25,673 bases of DNA from an uncultured beta proteobacterium (GCA_902826155.1 CADEDU010000025.1:2904-28576); one strand, 5' to 3'; counted from the stretch's first letter, positions 8,170 through 16,367 are shown. The notes: generated from the sequence alone by a model not told the origin. Numbers and translations: made by a program.

Positions 8170-9417
8170 TCAACCGACCACGCCCTGCGCACGCAGCGTT
8201 GCAATGGTCGCAGCGTCGTAGCCCAACTCGACGAGAACCGATTCGGCGTGCTGCCCCAACAACGGCGGTGCGTTGGGCACACCAAGCGCGGACTCGGCAA
8301 AGCGCATCGGACTGGCGAGCTGCGGCGCGACCCCGGCGCTCGGATGCGGCACCTGGCGCAGCATCTGCCGATGCTGCACCTGCGGATCGGCGAACACCTC
8401 CGGCACCGAATTGATGGCACCCGCCGGCACGCCAGCCCGATCGAGCGCAGCCACCAACTCGTCGCGCGACCATTTGGCAAGCACCGCCTCGAGCATCGGA
8501 CGCAGGATCGCGAGATTGCGAACCCGCTGCGGATTGGTCGCGAAGCGTTCGTCGCGCGCCCAGTCCGCTTCGCCCAGCACTTCGCACAACTTCGCGAACT
8601 GCCCGTCGTTGCCGACCACCAGAATCAGGTCGCCGTCGCGCGTGCGAAACACATCCTGCGGCTGGATGTTCGGATGGGCATTGCCGGTGCGTCGGGGCGT
8701 ACGCCCCGACACCAGGTAGTTCATCGCTTGATTGGCCAGGGTGGCGACTTGCACATCGAGCATGCCGATGTCGATCGCATCGCCGACACCCGTCTCGTTG
8801 CGACGCGCCAGCGCGGCAAGCACCGACACCGCCGCATACATGCCGGTCATGAGATCGATGATCGGCACACCCACTTTCTGCGGACCGCCGCCGGGTTTGT
8901 CGTCGCGCTCGCCGGTCACGCTCATCAGGCCGCCCATGGCCTGGATCAGGAAGTCGTACGCGGCCTGATCGCGGCGCGGCCCGGTCTGACCGAAACCGGT
9001 GATCGAACAGTAGATCAACCGTGGATTCGCACGGCGCAGACTTTCAGCGTCCAGACCATACCGCGCCAGCGTGCCGACTTTGTAATTCTCGAGCACGATG
9101 TCGCTGATGGCGGCCAGTTCGCGGATCACGCGCTGGCCTTCGGGCCGATCGATGCTCACCGCAATCGAACGCTTGCCGCGATTGACCGCGAGGAAGTAAC
9201 CCGCTTCCTTCGTCTCGCGCCCCTCGCCGTCGCGCAAGAATGGCGGGCCCCAGGCGCGCGTGTCGTCGCCTGCGCCGGGCCGCTCGACCTTGATCACGTC
9301 GGCACCGAGATCCGCCAGGATCTGTCCGGCCCACGGCCCGGCGAGGATGCGGCTCAGGTCGAGCACTCGCACGTGTGAGAGCGGACCGCGACGTTCGGGT
9401 GTGGATGCTTCGGTCAT
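8170..9417 (-). CDS. CoA-transferase family III (CaiB/BaiF type)
   Basis: This 415-aa protein belongs to the family that transfers CoA between carboxylic acids through an aspartyl-CoA intermediate, as in formyl-CoA:oxalate, carnitine and succinyl-CoA transferases. The N terminus HVRVLDLSRILAGPWAGQ and the segment LADLGADVIKVERPG are family signatures. The probable catalytic Asp is Asp155 in AAYDFLIQAMGGLMSVTG. I chose the ATG at 9417, 19 bp after the stop of the enolase-superfamily gene; the longer frame to 9474 would overlap that gene and has no family-like sequence. It is last in the operon crotonase, enolase-superfamily enzyme, CoA-transferase, so it probably activates or recycles an acid handled by those enzymes. 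The substrate is not readable. Confidence 0.9.
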   Translation of the reverse strand: MTEASTPERRGPLSHVRVLDLSRILAGPWAGQILADLGADVIKVERPGAGDDTRAWGPPFLRDGEGRETKEAGYFLAVNRGKRSIAVSIDRPEGQRVIRELAAISDIVLENYKVGTLARYGLDAESLRRANPRLIYCSITGFGQTGPRRDQAAYDFLIQAMGGLMSVTGERDDKPGGGPQKVGVPIIDLMTGMYAAVSVLAALARRNETGVGDAIDIGMLDVQVATLANQAMNYLVSGRTPRRTGNAHPNIQPQDVFRTRDGDLILVVGNDGQFAKLCEVLGEADWARDERFATNPQRVRNLAILRPMLEAVLAKWSRDELVAALDRAGVPAGAINSVPEVFADPQVQHRQMLRQVPHPSAGVAPQLASPMRFAESALGVPNAPPLLGQHAESVLVELGYDAATIATLRAQGVVG

Positions 9418-9436
9418 TACGAAATCTTGAGCCGGT

Positions 9437-10510
9437 TCACGCGGATTCAGCGTACTCGATACCACAACCTGCACCAGCTGGTACCGCGAGCTCGCCTTGT
9501 TCCACCGGCAACGACGCGAACGGGTCGTCGAGCAGGTGCTGATGCTCGGCCAGCTCGCAGGCGAAAGGCAGCGAACGGATCGTGCTTGCAGCGTGGGCCG
9601 ACATGGCCTGCAGCAGCGCCGGTCCGAATGCGGCGCCGAGACGACAGATCACGCCGCCCGCCTCGCAGATGCGCGCCGCCTGCGCGAAGCGGCGCAGACC
9701 GCCGAGCTTGGTGAGTTTGAGGTTGACTGCATCGACGACGCGGTCGGTGACGAGCCGGTAGACGTCGTGCACCGATCCCGCGCTTTCGTCGGCTTCGATC
9801 ACCACCGGCAGCGATCGCGTGAGCAGCGCCAGACCCTCCCAGTCGGCCGCGGGCACCGGTTGCTCGATGAGCGCAATGTCGCAACGCTCCATTCTGGCAA
9901 AGGCGCCCATCAACTGTTTGGCGTTGTAGGCCTGGTTCGGGTCGAGCGTGAGCACGATCTGCGCACCGACCGCATCGCGTACCGAAGCCACGCGGGCAAC
10001 GTCGAGCTCGGTGTCACCGGACAGCTTGATCTTGAGCGTGCGGTACCCCTCGGCGGCGAGCGCTGCCGCGTTCGCGGCCATTTCGGCGGGCGTCTTGATC
10101 GGCACGATGCGCGACTGGGCGATGGCGCTGCGCAACGCCCCGCCTAGCAACAGATGAAGTGGCCCGCCGAGTCGGCGCGCGAGCAGATCGTGCAGGGCCA
10201 TATCGACGGCCGCCTTCACGCTGACGTTGAAGGCCAGCTTCGCATCGAGTTCGTCGATGATCGCGCCGATCTCGTCGATGCGCCTGCCCTTGATCAGGGG
10301 CAGGCTCCACTCCAATCCGGCACGCGCCCCTTCGCCATGCGCGCTGATGGTCGGGATCGCATGCGCATAGCCCAGCCCGACATGTCCATCCTCGTCGCGC
10401 AGTTCGAGCACGTGGCCTTCGATCGAGGGAATGCGAGCGCGCGAAAACTTCCAGTTCGCATCGCGAAGCCGCTGCGTGCAGGGGCGGATCGTTGCATCGA
10501 CGATCTTCAT
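9437..10510 (-). CDS. Enolase-superfamily enzyme (mandelate racemase/muconate lactonizing group)
   Basis: This 357-aa protein has the capping domain followed by a modified TIM barrel. Visible active-site residues are the LKIKL motif (Lys160, Lys162), metal ligands Asp190 (LTLDPNQAY), Glu216 (ALIEQPV) and Asp241 (IEADES), and the opposing Lys265 (VNLKLTKLGG). A Lys on each side of the barrel places it in the MLE subgroup, which includes muconate cycloisomerase, o-succinylbenzoate synthase and dipeptide epimerase, rather than among mandelate racemases. The ATG at 10510 has a good ribosome site (GAGAGG, 5-6 nt upstream); an in-frame GTG lies two codons earlier. It sits 28 bp after the crotonase stop and 19 bp before the CoA-transferase start. 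Exact activity is uncertain. Confidence 0.85.
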   Translation of the reverse strand: MKIVDATIRPCTQRLRDANWKFSRARIPSIEGHVLELRDEDGHVGLGYAHAIPTISAHGEGARAGLEWSLPLIKGRRIDEIGAIIDELDAKLAFNVSVKAAVDMALHDLLARRLGGPLHLLLGGALRSAIAQSRIVPIKTPAEMAANAAALAAEGYRTLKIKLSGDTELDVARVASVRDAVGAQIVLTLDPNQAYNAKQLMGAFARMERCDIALIEQPVPAADWEGLALLTRSLPVVIEADESAGSVHDVYRLVTDRVVDAVNLKLTKLGGLRRFAQAARICEAGGVICRLGAAFGPALLQAMSAHAASTIRSLPFACELAEHQHLLDDPFASLPVEQGELAVPAGAGCGIEYAESA

Positions 10511-10538
10511 GCGCACCTCTCGAGGCGCCTTGACATCC

Positions 10539-11315
10539 TCAGCGGCCGGTGAAGACCGCTGCCCGCTTCTCGCGGAACGCCGCTTGTGCCTCGCGCGCGT
10601 CGTCGGTCCTGGCGATGATCGCCGTCATGTCCTGCTCGTAGCGGTAGCCGTCGCGCAGGCTCATGTCCTCGATCACGTTCATCGTGTGCTTGGCCATGCG
10701 CGTGGAGATCGGGCTCTTCGAGGCGATGCTCCGCGCCAGTTCCAGGGCCGTTGGCATCAAGGCCTCGGGCGCGGTGCACGCCTCGATGACGCCGATACGG
10801 TAGAGCTCCTCGGCCGGCACCCGGTAGCCGGTGAGCGCCATCCGGCGTAGCCGCGAATGGCTGAACAGGCGCATCGCGTGACGCATGCCGCCCATGAGGC
10901 CGACGTCGATCTCGGGCAGTCCGATGGTGGCGCGCTCCGATGCGATGAGTATGTCGGCGGAGGCGACGATCGCCAGGCCGGAGCCCAGCGCCGCACCGTT
11001 GATCGCGACGATCACCGGCTTGGCGCACTCGCGGATCGCATGAAAGCATTCGCGGGTGCGTCGCGAATGTGCGAGCAGATCGCCCGGGCCCTTGATGACG
11101 TCGGCGCGCCCTTTCAGATCAGCCCCCGCGCAGAAGACTTTGCCCGCACCGGTCAGGACCACCGCGCGGATCGCATCGGTCTCGGAGATGCGATCGAGCG
11201 CGATCGTGAGCTCGTCGTTCAGCGCGCGCGTGAGCGCATTGACCGGCGGACTGTTCATCGTCAGCACGGCCACGTGCTCATCAACGGTCATGTCGAGCTG
11301 AGTGAATTCGGACAC
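10539..11315 (-). CDS. Enoyl-CoA hydratase/isomerase family protein (crotonase fold)
   Basis: This 258-aa protein has the typical crotonase length. Oxyanion-hole segments are CAGADLK (62-68) and NGAALGSGL (106-114). Of the two glutamates used by classical enoyl-CoA hydratase, the second is present as Glu135 in GLPEIDVGLMGG. The position of the first is Ala115, in GSGLAIVASADI where hydratases have GGGCELAMMCD. It may therefore be an isomerase, decarboxylase, hydrolase or another crotonase variant rather than a standard hydratase. The start is a GTG at 11315 with GGAG 8 nt upstream. It is the first gene of a three-gene operon with the enolase-superfamily enzyme and CoA-transferase. Family assignment is firm; the reaction is open. 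Confidence 0.9.
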   Translation of the reverse strand: MSEFTQLDMTVDEHVAVLTMNSPPVNALTRALNDELTIALDRISETDAIRAVVLTGAGKVFCAGADLKGRADVIKGPGDLLAHSRRTRECFHAIRECAKPVIVAINGAALGSGLAIVASADILIASERATIGLPEIDVGLMGGMRHAMRLFSHSRLRRMALTGYRVPAEELYRIGVIEACTAPEALMPTALELARSIASKSPISTRMAKHTMNVIEDMSLRDGYRYEQDMTAIIARTDDAREAQAAFREKRAAVFTGR

Positions 11316-11590
11316 GGTCCAATCTCCGGAAGAACGTCAATGCACAATCATCGCGCGAACGCCGGCCGGGTCCAAGTGACCGGGCTGTGGCCTGCATCGA
11401 TACCGCCCGCGCGCGGATGCGGCACACGCTGGCAAAGAGCGTGAGCCCGCGTGTCTCCCGCAAGTCTTGGTACGCGATGGCGATCGAGCGGCGATGACTG
11501 ACGATCACGCCAGGTGCGCGGCTCATCGGCACGGGGAGTCGCCGAGTGAAGCGCATGCCCGCGCAGTTCGATTGCGGCAGGGAAGAAAAT
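11316..11590. other. Intergenic region between the crotonase gene and tRNA-Lys
   Basis: No gene is convincing in these 275 bp. It must contain the promoter of the three-gene metabolic operon and the end of the tRNA transcript, all read on the minus strand. I found no clear promoter hexamers and no intrinsic terminator. Confidence 0.35.
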
Positions 11591-11666
11591 TGGTGGGTCG
11601 TGCAGGAGTCGAACCTGCGACCAACGGATTAAAAGTCCGCTGCTCTACCGGCTGAGCTAACGACCC
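11591..11666 (-). tRNA. tRNA-Lys (anticodon TTT)
   Basis: The minus strand folds into a complete 76-nt cloverleaf. The acceptor stem GGGTCGT/ACGACCC is followed by a D arm with GCTC/GAGC, an anticodon stem GCGGA/TCCGT around loop CTTTTAA (anticodon TTT), a five-base variable region, and a T arm GCAGG/CCTGC with TTCGACT. The 3' CCA is encoded (11591-11593). No partial second copy of its 3' end is visible in the window, so it shows no sign of being a used integration site here. Confidence 0.97.
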
Positions 11667-11941
11667 TTGAGGCGACTTGACGTTGCTGCGACGATGGTGA
11701 ACACCGCTTGCCGCGACGCTGCCGCGCTTGTTGATCGACTCTTATGGCGCGGCGAAATCAAAAGGAGCGCGATTTTATTGATCCGCGCGAGTCGCTGTCA
11801 AACCCGATTCACGGTCACGAGGGTGGCGCCGCTCAAGTCCGCGCCCTTTGGCGCTGCCGATCGAGGCGCGGGAGGGGAGGCAAAGGTGGCAGATGCAGAA
11901 GCGGCGCAAGCGCGAAGCCCGCGTCGCGCTTGCGCGCGACC
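11667..11941. other. Intergenic region between cpoB and tRNA-Lys
   Basis: These 275 bp hold the hairpin after cpoB (11904-11935) and should contain the tRNA-Lys promoter on the minus strand. I could not identify a clear -35/-10 pair near 11670-11720. No coding sequence is convincing; the weak hairpin leaves open that tRNA-Lys is also reached by read-through from tol-pal. Confidence 0.35.
11904..11935 (-). terminator. Hairpin just downstream of cpoB, probable end of tol-pal
   Basis: GCGCAAGCGCG (11904-11914) and CGCGCTTGCGC (11925-11935) form a perfect 11-bp GC-rich stem with a 10-nt loop, starting 7 nt after the cpoB stop. On the minus strand the following sequence is pyrimidine-rich but has no clean T-run, so termination may be inefficient or need Rho. 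Stem quality and position make it the best candidate for the 3' end of the tol-pal transcript. Confidence 0.5.
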
Positions 11942-12739
11942 TTAGCGGCGGTTGAGCCGCTGCCGCGCCTGGTCAGCCGCAGGCGTGCGTGGATACTGAT
12001 CGAGCAAAGCGCGCAGCGTCTGGCGCTCGGCGTTGCGATCGCCCGCATCCGCCTGGCAGGTGGACATGTTCAGCATCGCGTCGGAGGCCTTCTGATTGTC
12101 GGGCCAGGAACGGATCACACGCTCCTGTGCCGCGATGCAGGCGCGGTACTCACGCAAAGCGTAGTGACCATTGCCGATCCAGTACTGGGCGCTGGGCGCG
12201 AGCTGGCTCTGGGGATACTGATTGATGAACGACTGGAACTCCGCGATTGCCTCGCGGTAGCGGCCGAGCTTGAACTGGTTGACGGCGGAATCGTAGGCCT
12301 TGGTCTCGTTCGCGGCGTCCTGCGCGGTGCGCTCCTGGGTGGAGCGTTCCTGCGTTGTGCGCTCGTCGCGGGCTTTCTGATCGTCCAGGCGCGCTTGCTC
12401 GATCTTGCGCAGGCGGTTGTCCGCATCGACGTACAGATCGCGACTGCGCTTTTCCTGCTGCTCGATCTGATTGCCGAGCACCTCCATCGACCCGCGCAGC
12501 CGGGCGACGTCGTTGCGTAGCGCCTCGAGCTGCGTGGCAAGGTCGACCACGATGCGACGGTCTGCCACGTCGGCCTCGACCCGACCGAAGCGCGAATCGA
12601 TGGTCTTCTGCAACGACTCGACCTGGGTCCGCAACTCGTCGATCTTGCGGCGCGCTTCGGCGTCGTCGAACAGGCCGGCCTGGACCGGCAATGCAACCGC
12701 GAACAGCGCCGCCGTTGCGAGTCGGAAAGTGGATTTCAT
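11942..12739 (-). CDS. cpoB: Cell division coordinator CpoB (YbgF)
   Basis: CpoB is a periplasmic protein that binds TolA and links peptidoglycan synthesis to outer-membrane constriction. The 265-aa product has a signal peptide (residues 1-21, ending PVQA), then a coiled-coil trimerisation region from about 25 to 100 rich in Glu/Arg/Gln heptads. A charged linker and C-terminal TPR repeats follow from about 140 to 265 (SAVNQFKLGRYREAI, SAQYWIGNGHYALREY, MLNMSTCQADAGDRNAE). Length and domain order match the family. It is the last gene of the tol-pal cluster, 98 bp after pal, and the gap contains a strong hairpin. Confidence 0.93.
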   Translation of the reverse strand: MKSTFRLATAALFAVALPVQAGLFDDAEARRKIDELRTQVESLQKTIDSRFGRVEADVADRRIVVDLATQLEALRNDVARLRGSMEVLGNQIEQQEKRSRDLYVDADNRLRKIEQARLDDQKARDERTTQERSTQERTAQDAANETKAYDSAVNQFKLGRYREAIAEFQSFINQYPQSQLAPSAQYWIGNGHYALREYRACIAAQERVIRSWPDNQKASDAMLNMSTCQADAGDRNAERQTLRALLDQYPRTPAADQARQRLNRR

Positions 12740-12775
12740 GGCAGTCGGTGGCGCGCTTCAGCGCACTGAGCAGTC

Positions 12776-12839
12776 AAGAGGGCAGGCGCGGGGCATCTTA
12801 CACCCGCCCCAGCGACGCCTGCCCCGGCGAGTCCCTCTT
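12776..12839 (-). promoter_or_regulatory. Structured pal-cpoB gap with two competing stems
   Basis: GGGCAGGCG (12780-12788) pairs with CGCCTGCCC (12816-12824), and an inner stem GGGGC/GCCCC (12790-12794 with 12806-12810) extends it. A second pairing, AAGAGGG (12776-12782) with CCCTCTT (12833-12839, overlapping the pal stop), shares three bases with the first, so the two outer stems cannot both be complete. There is no T-tract. The structure may protect the upstream mRNA end or lower cpoB expression relative to pal. The pairings are seen; the role is inferred. Confidence 0.4.
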
Positions 12840-13398
12840 AGAACTCGCCGCCGTACATCATGTCGCCGCGACGGTTCTCGGCGTAATCGGCCTCGGAGCT
12901 CCCGCTACGCTTGGGCTTTTCTTCGCCGAAGCTCACCGTCTCGATCTGCGCGTCGCGCGCGCCCATCAGCACCAACATGCGCTTGATCGAATCCGAGCGC
13001 CGTTGGCCGAGCGCGAGGTTGTATTCGCGGCTGCCGCGCTCGTCGGTGTTGCCCTGCACGAGCATCTTGGCGCTGGTGTTCTTGGAGAGGTAGCCGGCAT
13101 GCGCCTGCAGCATCGGCCGGTACTTCTCGCTGATTTCGTTGCTGTCGAATTCGAAGTACACGCTGCGCTGACCGAGCATGCCCTGCTTGAGCGCCGGATC
13201 GACGCCGCCCGAAGGATTCTGACCCACGGTGAGCGATGGCGGTTTCTGCGCACCACCACCCGCCGCGCCGCTGCCGGCCGCCCCGCCGGAGGCACTGGGT
13301 TTGGTCGAGCCGATCGGCGCCGCGGACGGGTCTTCCGTGCTCGAACAGCCCGCGATAAAGATCGCCGCTGCGGCAAAAACGATTGCGAGTTTTTTCAT
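12838..13398 (-). CDS. pal: Peptidoglycan-associated lipoprotein Pal
   Basis: Pal is an outer-membrane lipoprotein that binds peptidoglycan and TolB. The 186-aa product has a lipoprotein signal with lipobox IAGC and lipidated Cys18. A Gly/Ala/Ser/Pro-rich tether spans about 19-60. The OmpA-like domain runs from about 75 to 186, with VYFEFDSNEIS and the peptidoglycan-binding signature NTDERGSREYNLALGQRR. The ATG at 13398 has GGAGG 7 nt upstream. It lies between tolB (131 bp away) and cpoB, as expected. The Gly-rich tether is somewhat longer than in enteric Pal. Confidence 0.97.
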   Translation of the reverse strand: MKKLAIVFAAAAIFIAGCSSTEDPSAAPIGSTKPSASGGAAGSGAAGGGAQKPPSLTVGQNPSGGVDPALKQGMLGQRSVYFEFDSNEISEKYRPMLQAHAGYLSKNTSAKMLVQGNTDERGSREYNLALGQRRSDSIKRMLVLMGARDAQIETVSFGEEKPKRSGSSEADYAENRRGDMMYGGEF

Positions 13399-13529
13399 TC
13401 AATCCTCCGCTGGTTACGGTTGTGGACTCACGACGGCAAGAAGTGCTATCGGTTGGAAGGGGAAACGTTGCGGCGACACCGGGGTCGGTATCGCGGGCGT
13501 GTGCTGATGGCCGGACGCATGTGCCATGG

Positions 13530-14804
13530 TCAGTTGACGAATGGGCCCCATGCCGGTTCGCGCACGTCGGCTGCGGGCAGCGGGACGCGCTGCTTCACCT
13601 GGCCGTCGGTCGAGACCGCGCCAAGCACACCTCCGCCGGTGGCATACAGGATCATCTTGCCATTGGGGGCAAAGCTGGGCGATTCGTCGCGCGTGGTGTC
13701 GGTGAGCACCTGCGTCTGGCGCGAGGCCAGATCCTGCAGCACCAACTGATAGCGACCGCCGTTACGGCTCACGAACACCAGGCTCTTGCCGTCGGCGCTG
13801 ACGCGCGGCGAGACGTTGTAGCTTCCCTCGAACGTGATGCGCTGCGCGTTGCCGCCGGCGGAGCTCATCCGGTAGATCTGCGGGCTGCCGCCGCGATCGG
13901 AGGTGAAATAGATATAGGCGCCGTCGGGCGAATACACCGGCTCGGTGTCGATCGAGGTCGAACTCGACAGCCGGCGCGCGTTGCCGCCACCGTTGGGATC
14001 GACTGCGTAGATCTGCGACGGCCCGTCCTTGGTCAGCACCACCGCCAGCTGATCGCCGCGCGGCGACCACGATGGCGCACTGTTCGAGCCACGGAAATTC
14101 GCCACCGCGACCTGCCGGCCCTGCGCGATGTTGTGCACGTAGACGATCGGCTTCTTCTGCTGAAACGACACGTAGGCGATGCGCGATCCGTCGGGCGACC
14201 ACGTGGGCGACATGATCGGCTCGGGCGAGACCAGGATCGGTGTGGCACCGAACCCGTCGGCATCGGCTACGTGCAGTTCGTGCCGGTTTCTCTGCTTGAC
14301 CACATAGGCGATGCGCGTGCTGAACACACCCTTGTCGCCGGTGATCTGCTCATAGATGTAATCGGCGATGCGATGGGCGATGTGGCGCAACTGCGGCGCG
14401 GTGGCGGTGTAGACCAGACCGCCCTTCTGTTCCTTCTTGGCCACATCGAGCAGGCGAAAACGCACCTCGAAGCGATCGCCTCCGGCCGGAAACACCCCGC
14501 CGATCACCGCATGATCGGCATTGCGGCTGCTGAAATCGGTGAAATTGACCTGCGCAACCTCGGTCGGAATCGGATTGGGCGTATTGGCCGCGATCATGCG
14601 AAAGCGACCGCTGCGCTCGAGATCGGCGTTGACGATGCGCGACACCTCGGTGGACATGCCGGCCTCGTTGGCAAATCGCAGCACCGTGATCGGGTACTGA
14701 CCGGTGCCACCGCCGATGACGTCGAATTGCAGACCTTGCTGCGCGTGCCCGAGAGCACAAAAGCACAGCGCGCCCAGCAGCAATAGGGATCGGAGCAGAT
14801 TCAT
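13530..14804 (-). CDS. tolB: Tol-Pal system beta-propeller protein TolB
   Basis: TolB is the periplasmic protein that links Pal to the inner-membrane TolQRA motor. The 424-aa product has a signal peptide (MNLLRSLLLLGALCFCALGHA, Met1-Ala21 in my numbering), a mixed alpha/beta N-terminal domain, and a C-terminal six-bladed propeller. Repeats visible in it are PTWSPDGSRIAYVS, PSWSPRGDQLAVV, PVYSPDGAYIYFTSDRGG, PRVSADGKSLVFVS and PSFAPNGKMILYAT. I chose the ATG at 14804 because it gives a normal signal peptide; the frame extends to 14858 but adds a hydrophilic leader. Its Shine-Dalgarno is weak. The 214-bp gap to tolA suggests a separate promoter. Confidence 0.96.
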   Translation of the reverse strand: MNLLRSLLLLGALCFCALGHAQQGLQFDVIGGGTGQYPITVLRFANEAGMSTEVSRIVNADLERSGRFRMIAANTPNPIPTEVAQVNFTDFSSRNADHAVIGGVFPAGGDRFEVRFRLLDVAKKEQKGGLVYTATAPQLRHIAHRIADYIYEQITGDKGVFSTRIAYVVKQRNRHELHVADADGFGATPILVSPEPIMSPTWSPDGSRIAYVSFQQKKPIVYVHNIAQGRQVAVANFRGSNSAPSWSPRGDQLAVVLTKDGPSQIYAVDPNGGGNARRLSSSTSIDTEPVYSPDGAYIYFTSDRGGSPQIYRMSSAGGNAQRITFEGSYNVSPRVSADGKSLVFVSRNGGRYQLVLQDLASRQTQVLTDTTRDESPSFAPNGKMILYATGGGVLGAVSTDGQVKQRVPLPAADVREPAWGPFVN

Positions 14805-15018
14805 TGAGTTGGGAAAGGGCGGAGTTTGTAGGATGTCCGTGGCTTTTCGCCGCCCCATGCTGACCGTACGTCGACCTGCATGCCGACTGGTGTCGAGAGG
14901 GCGACTAGTTTAGCAATCGGGGCTTTTTTTCGATACTTTTCAATGACAAACGGACAATAAGCGAGACGAAAGGTGAGATGTATTTCACACTATGTGACCG
15001 CTTGTCCGCGCAGTGGGT
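14805..15018 (-). promoter_or_regulatory. tolA-tolB intergenic region, probable tolB promoter
   Basis: This 214-bp gap is the only long break inside the tol-pal cluster, and 14915-15000 is clearly more AT-rich than its surroundings. On the minus strand it contains TTGTCC (RC of 14952-14957), 16 nt before TATCGA (RC of 14930-14935), and an A-rich tract, but the -10 match is poor. In E. coli a separate promoter upstream of tolB is known, which makes one here plausible. No terminator hairpin after tolA was found. Confidence 0.4.
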
Positions 15019-15936
15019 TCATTCGCGGGAGCGGAAAGTTGGGGTCAGGACCCGTTCGAAAACTTCCGGATTGTCCGGAAGCGGCAACGGCGAACTCTTG
15101 CGAATCGCTCGTTCGACCGCTTCATCCCATACCCGAGTTCCGTCGGAGCGGACCAGCGTCACCTCGACGATCTCGCCGCTGGGCAGAATGACGATGCGGT
15201 ACTGGACCGAAGGGTTGCCGTTCAGGTCGGGGATGATGATATTGCCGCGGATCTTCGCGCGGATGCGGTCGATCCAGGTGGCTCGCGCCTTGTTATTGGC
15301 AGCAGCCGAGGCCTGCTTCGCCGCGGCGAGTTCACGCATTTTGCGCTCGGTGTCGCGCTCGACCGCCTCGCGATCGATTTCCTTGGCGAGCCGCTCGCGG
15401 GTGCGCTCGGTCTCGCGCTTGAGCTCCTGCTCGATGCGCTGCTTTTCCTGCCGGTCGCGTTCCAGCTTCGCCAGCCGTTCCTTTTCGAGCTTCTCCTTGG
15501 CGAGTTTGTCGAGTCGCTCTTTCTCCAGCTTTTCCTTTTGCTCGCGTTCCTGACGCGCCTTCTCCTCCCTGGCCTTCTTCTCCTGCTCCAGGGCAATGTC
15601 GGGCTTCTGGACGGCCGGTCGCTCCACTGGCGGGGGCGGCGGAGGCGGCGGCGCCTTGACCTCGGGTGGAGGCGGCGGCGGCGGGGCTTTCACTTCCGGT
15701 GGTGGCGGGGGCGGCGGAGGCGGCTCGGGCTTGGGCTCAGCCACCGGTTTGGGGGCTGGCGGCTGCGGCGCCTCCAACACCGGCACTTGCGACCAGAGCT
15801 CTGCCGACACTGGCGAAGGCGGCCGCATCTGCCAGCGCACGGTGAGGAACAGGAACGCGAACAGCATCACATGCACCAGCACGGCCAGCATGCCCGCGGG
15901 GAAGGTTCCCGGCTCGGCGCGCGGAACGTATCTCAT
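15019..15936 (-). CDS. tolA: Tol-Pal system protein TolA
   Basis: TolA is the inner-membrane protein that spans the periplasm and passes TolQR energy to TolB/Pal. The 305-aa product has one membrane helix (about 15-34) with His22 in the position of the functional His of the E. coli SHLS motif. A Pro-rich stretch (56-107) has two EVKAPPPPPPP-type repeats. A Lys/Glu/Arg-rich coiled coil covers 115-210, and the C-terminal domain (218-305) contains NIIIPDLNGNPSVQYRI and LPSGEIVEVTLVRSDG, the TonB/TolA C-terminal fold. The ATG overlaps the tolR stop by 4 nt. The DNA of the Pro-rich segment is a near-continuous (GGC)n-like tract. Confidence 0.95.
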   Translation of the reverse strand: MRYVPRAEPGTFPAGMLAVLVHVMLFAFLFLTVRWQMRPPSPVSAELWSQVPVLEAPQPPAPKPVAEPKPEPPPPPPPPPEVKAPPPPPPPEVKAPPPPPPPPVERPAVQKPDIALEQEKKAREEKARQEREQKEKLEKERLDKLAKEKLEKERLAKLERDRQEKQRIEQELKRETERTRERLAKEIDREAVERDTERKMRELAAAKQASAAANNKARATWIDRIRAKIRGNIIIPDLNGNPSVQYRIVILPSGEIVEVTLVRSDGTRVWDEAVERAIRKSSPLPLPDNPEVFERVLTPTFRSRE

Positions 15937-16367
15937 CGCCCTTCGGGACGCACCAGCAGGCCGACGCGTTTGACGTCCTGCTTCTGCAGCGCGTCCATCA
16001 CTTTCATGACCGCCTCATAGCGCACGTCTTTGTCGCCGGCGATCAGCACCGGCTGTTCGGCGTTGCTCGCCTGCGCCTGGCGCACGAACTCGATGATCTG
16101 CTGGATCGTGACCGGCCGTTCGGTCGCCGGTTGAGCCTGCTTGCCAACCGTACGCGCGCGCTCGCGGATCAGCATGTTGCCGTCGGCCTTGACCACGATC
16201 TCGATCGGCGGTTGCGGCGGCGCTTGCGACGACTTTCCCACCGTGGGCAGCTCGACCACGCTGGGCGTGACCAGCGGCGCGGTGACCATGAAGATCACCA
16301 GCAACACCAGCATCACGTCGATGTAGGGCACGACGTTGATCTGGTTGACCAGGCGGCGCTGACGCAT
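15933..16367 (-). CDS. tolR: Tol-Pal system protein TolR
   Basis: TolR is an ExbD/TolR-family subunit of the proton-driven TolQ/TolR motor. This 144-aa protein has a single N-terminal membrane helix, PYIDVMLVLLVIFMVTAP, carrying Asp17, equivalent to the essential proton-binding Asp23 of E. coli TolR. The periplasmic domain ends with VLIAGDKDVRYEAVMKVMD and a KRVGLLV segment. The start at 16367 has GAGG 6 nt upstream, 9 bp after the tolQ stop, and the stop overlaps the tolA start. Confidence 0.96.
   Translation of the reverse strand: MRQRRLVNQINVVPYIDVMLVLLVIFMVTAPLVTPSVVELPTVGKSSQAPPQPPIEIVVKADGNMLIRERARTVGKQAQPATERPVTIQQIIEFVRQAQASNAEQPVLIAGDKDVRYEAVMKVMDALQKQDVKRVGLLVRPEGR

Noticed and set aside
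11591..11666. tRNA-Lys as an integration site for a genomic island
   Set aside because: No repeated tRNA 3' segment, integrase or mobility gene is visible in the window.
15596..15770. GGC-rich repeat tract as a possible microsatellite
   Set aside because: It is explained by the proline runs of TolA, which are normal in this protein group.
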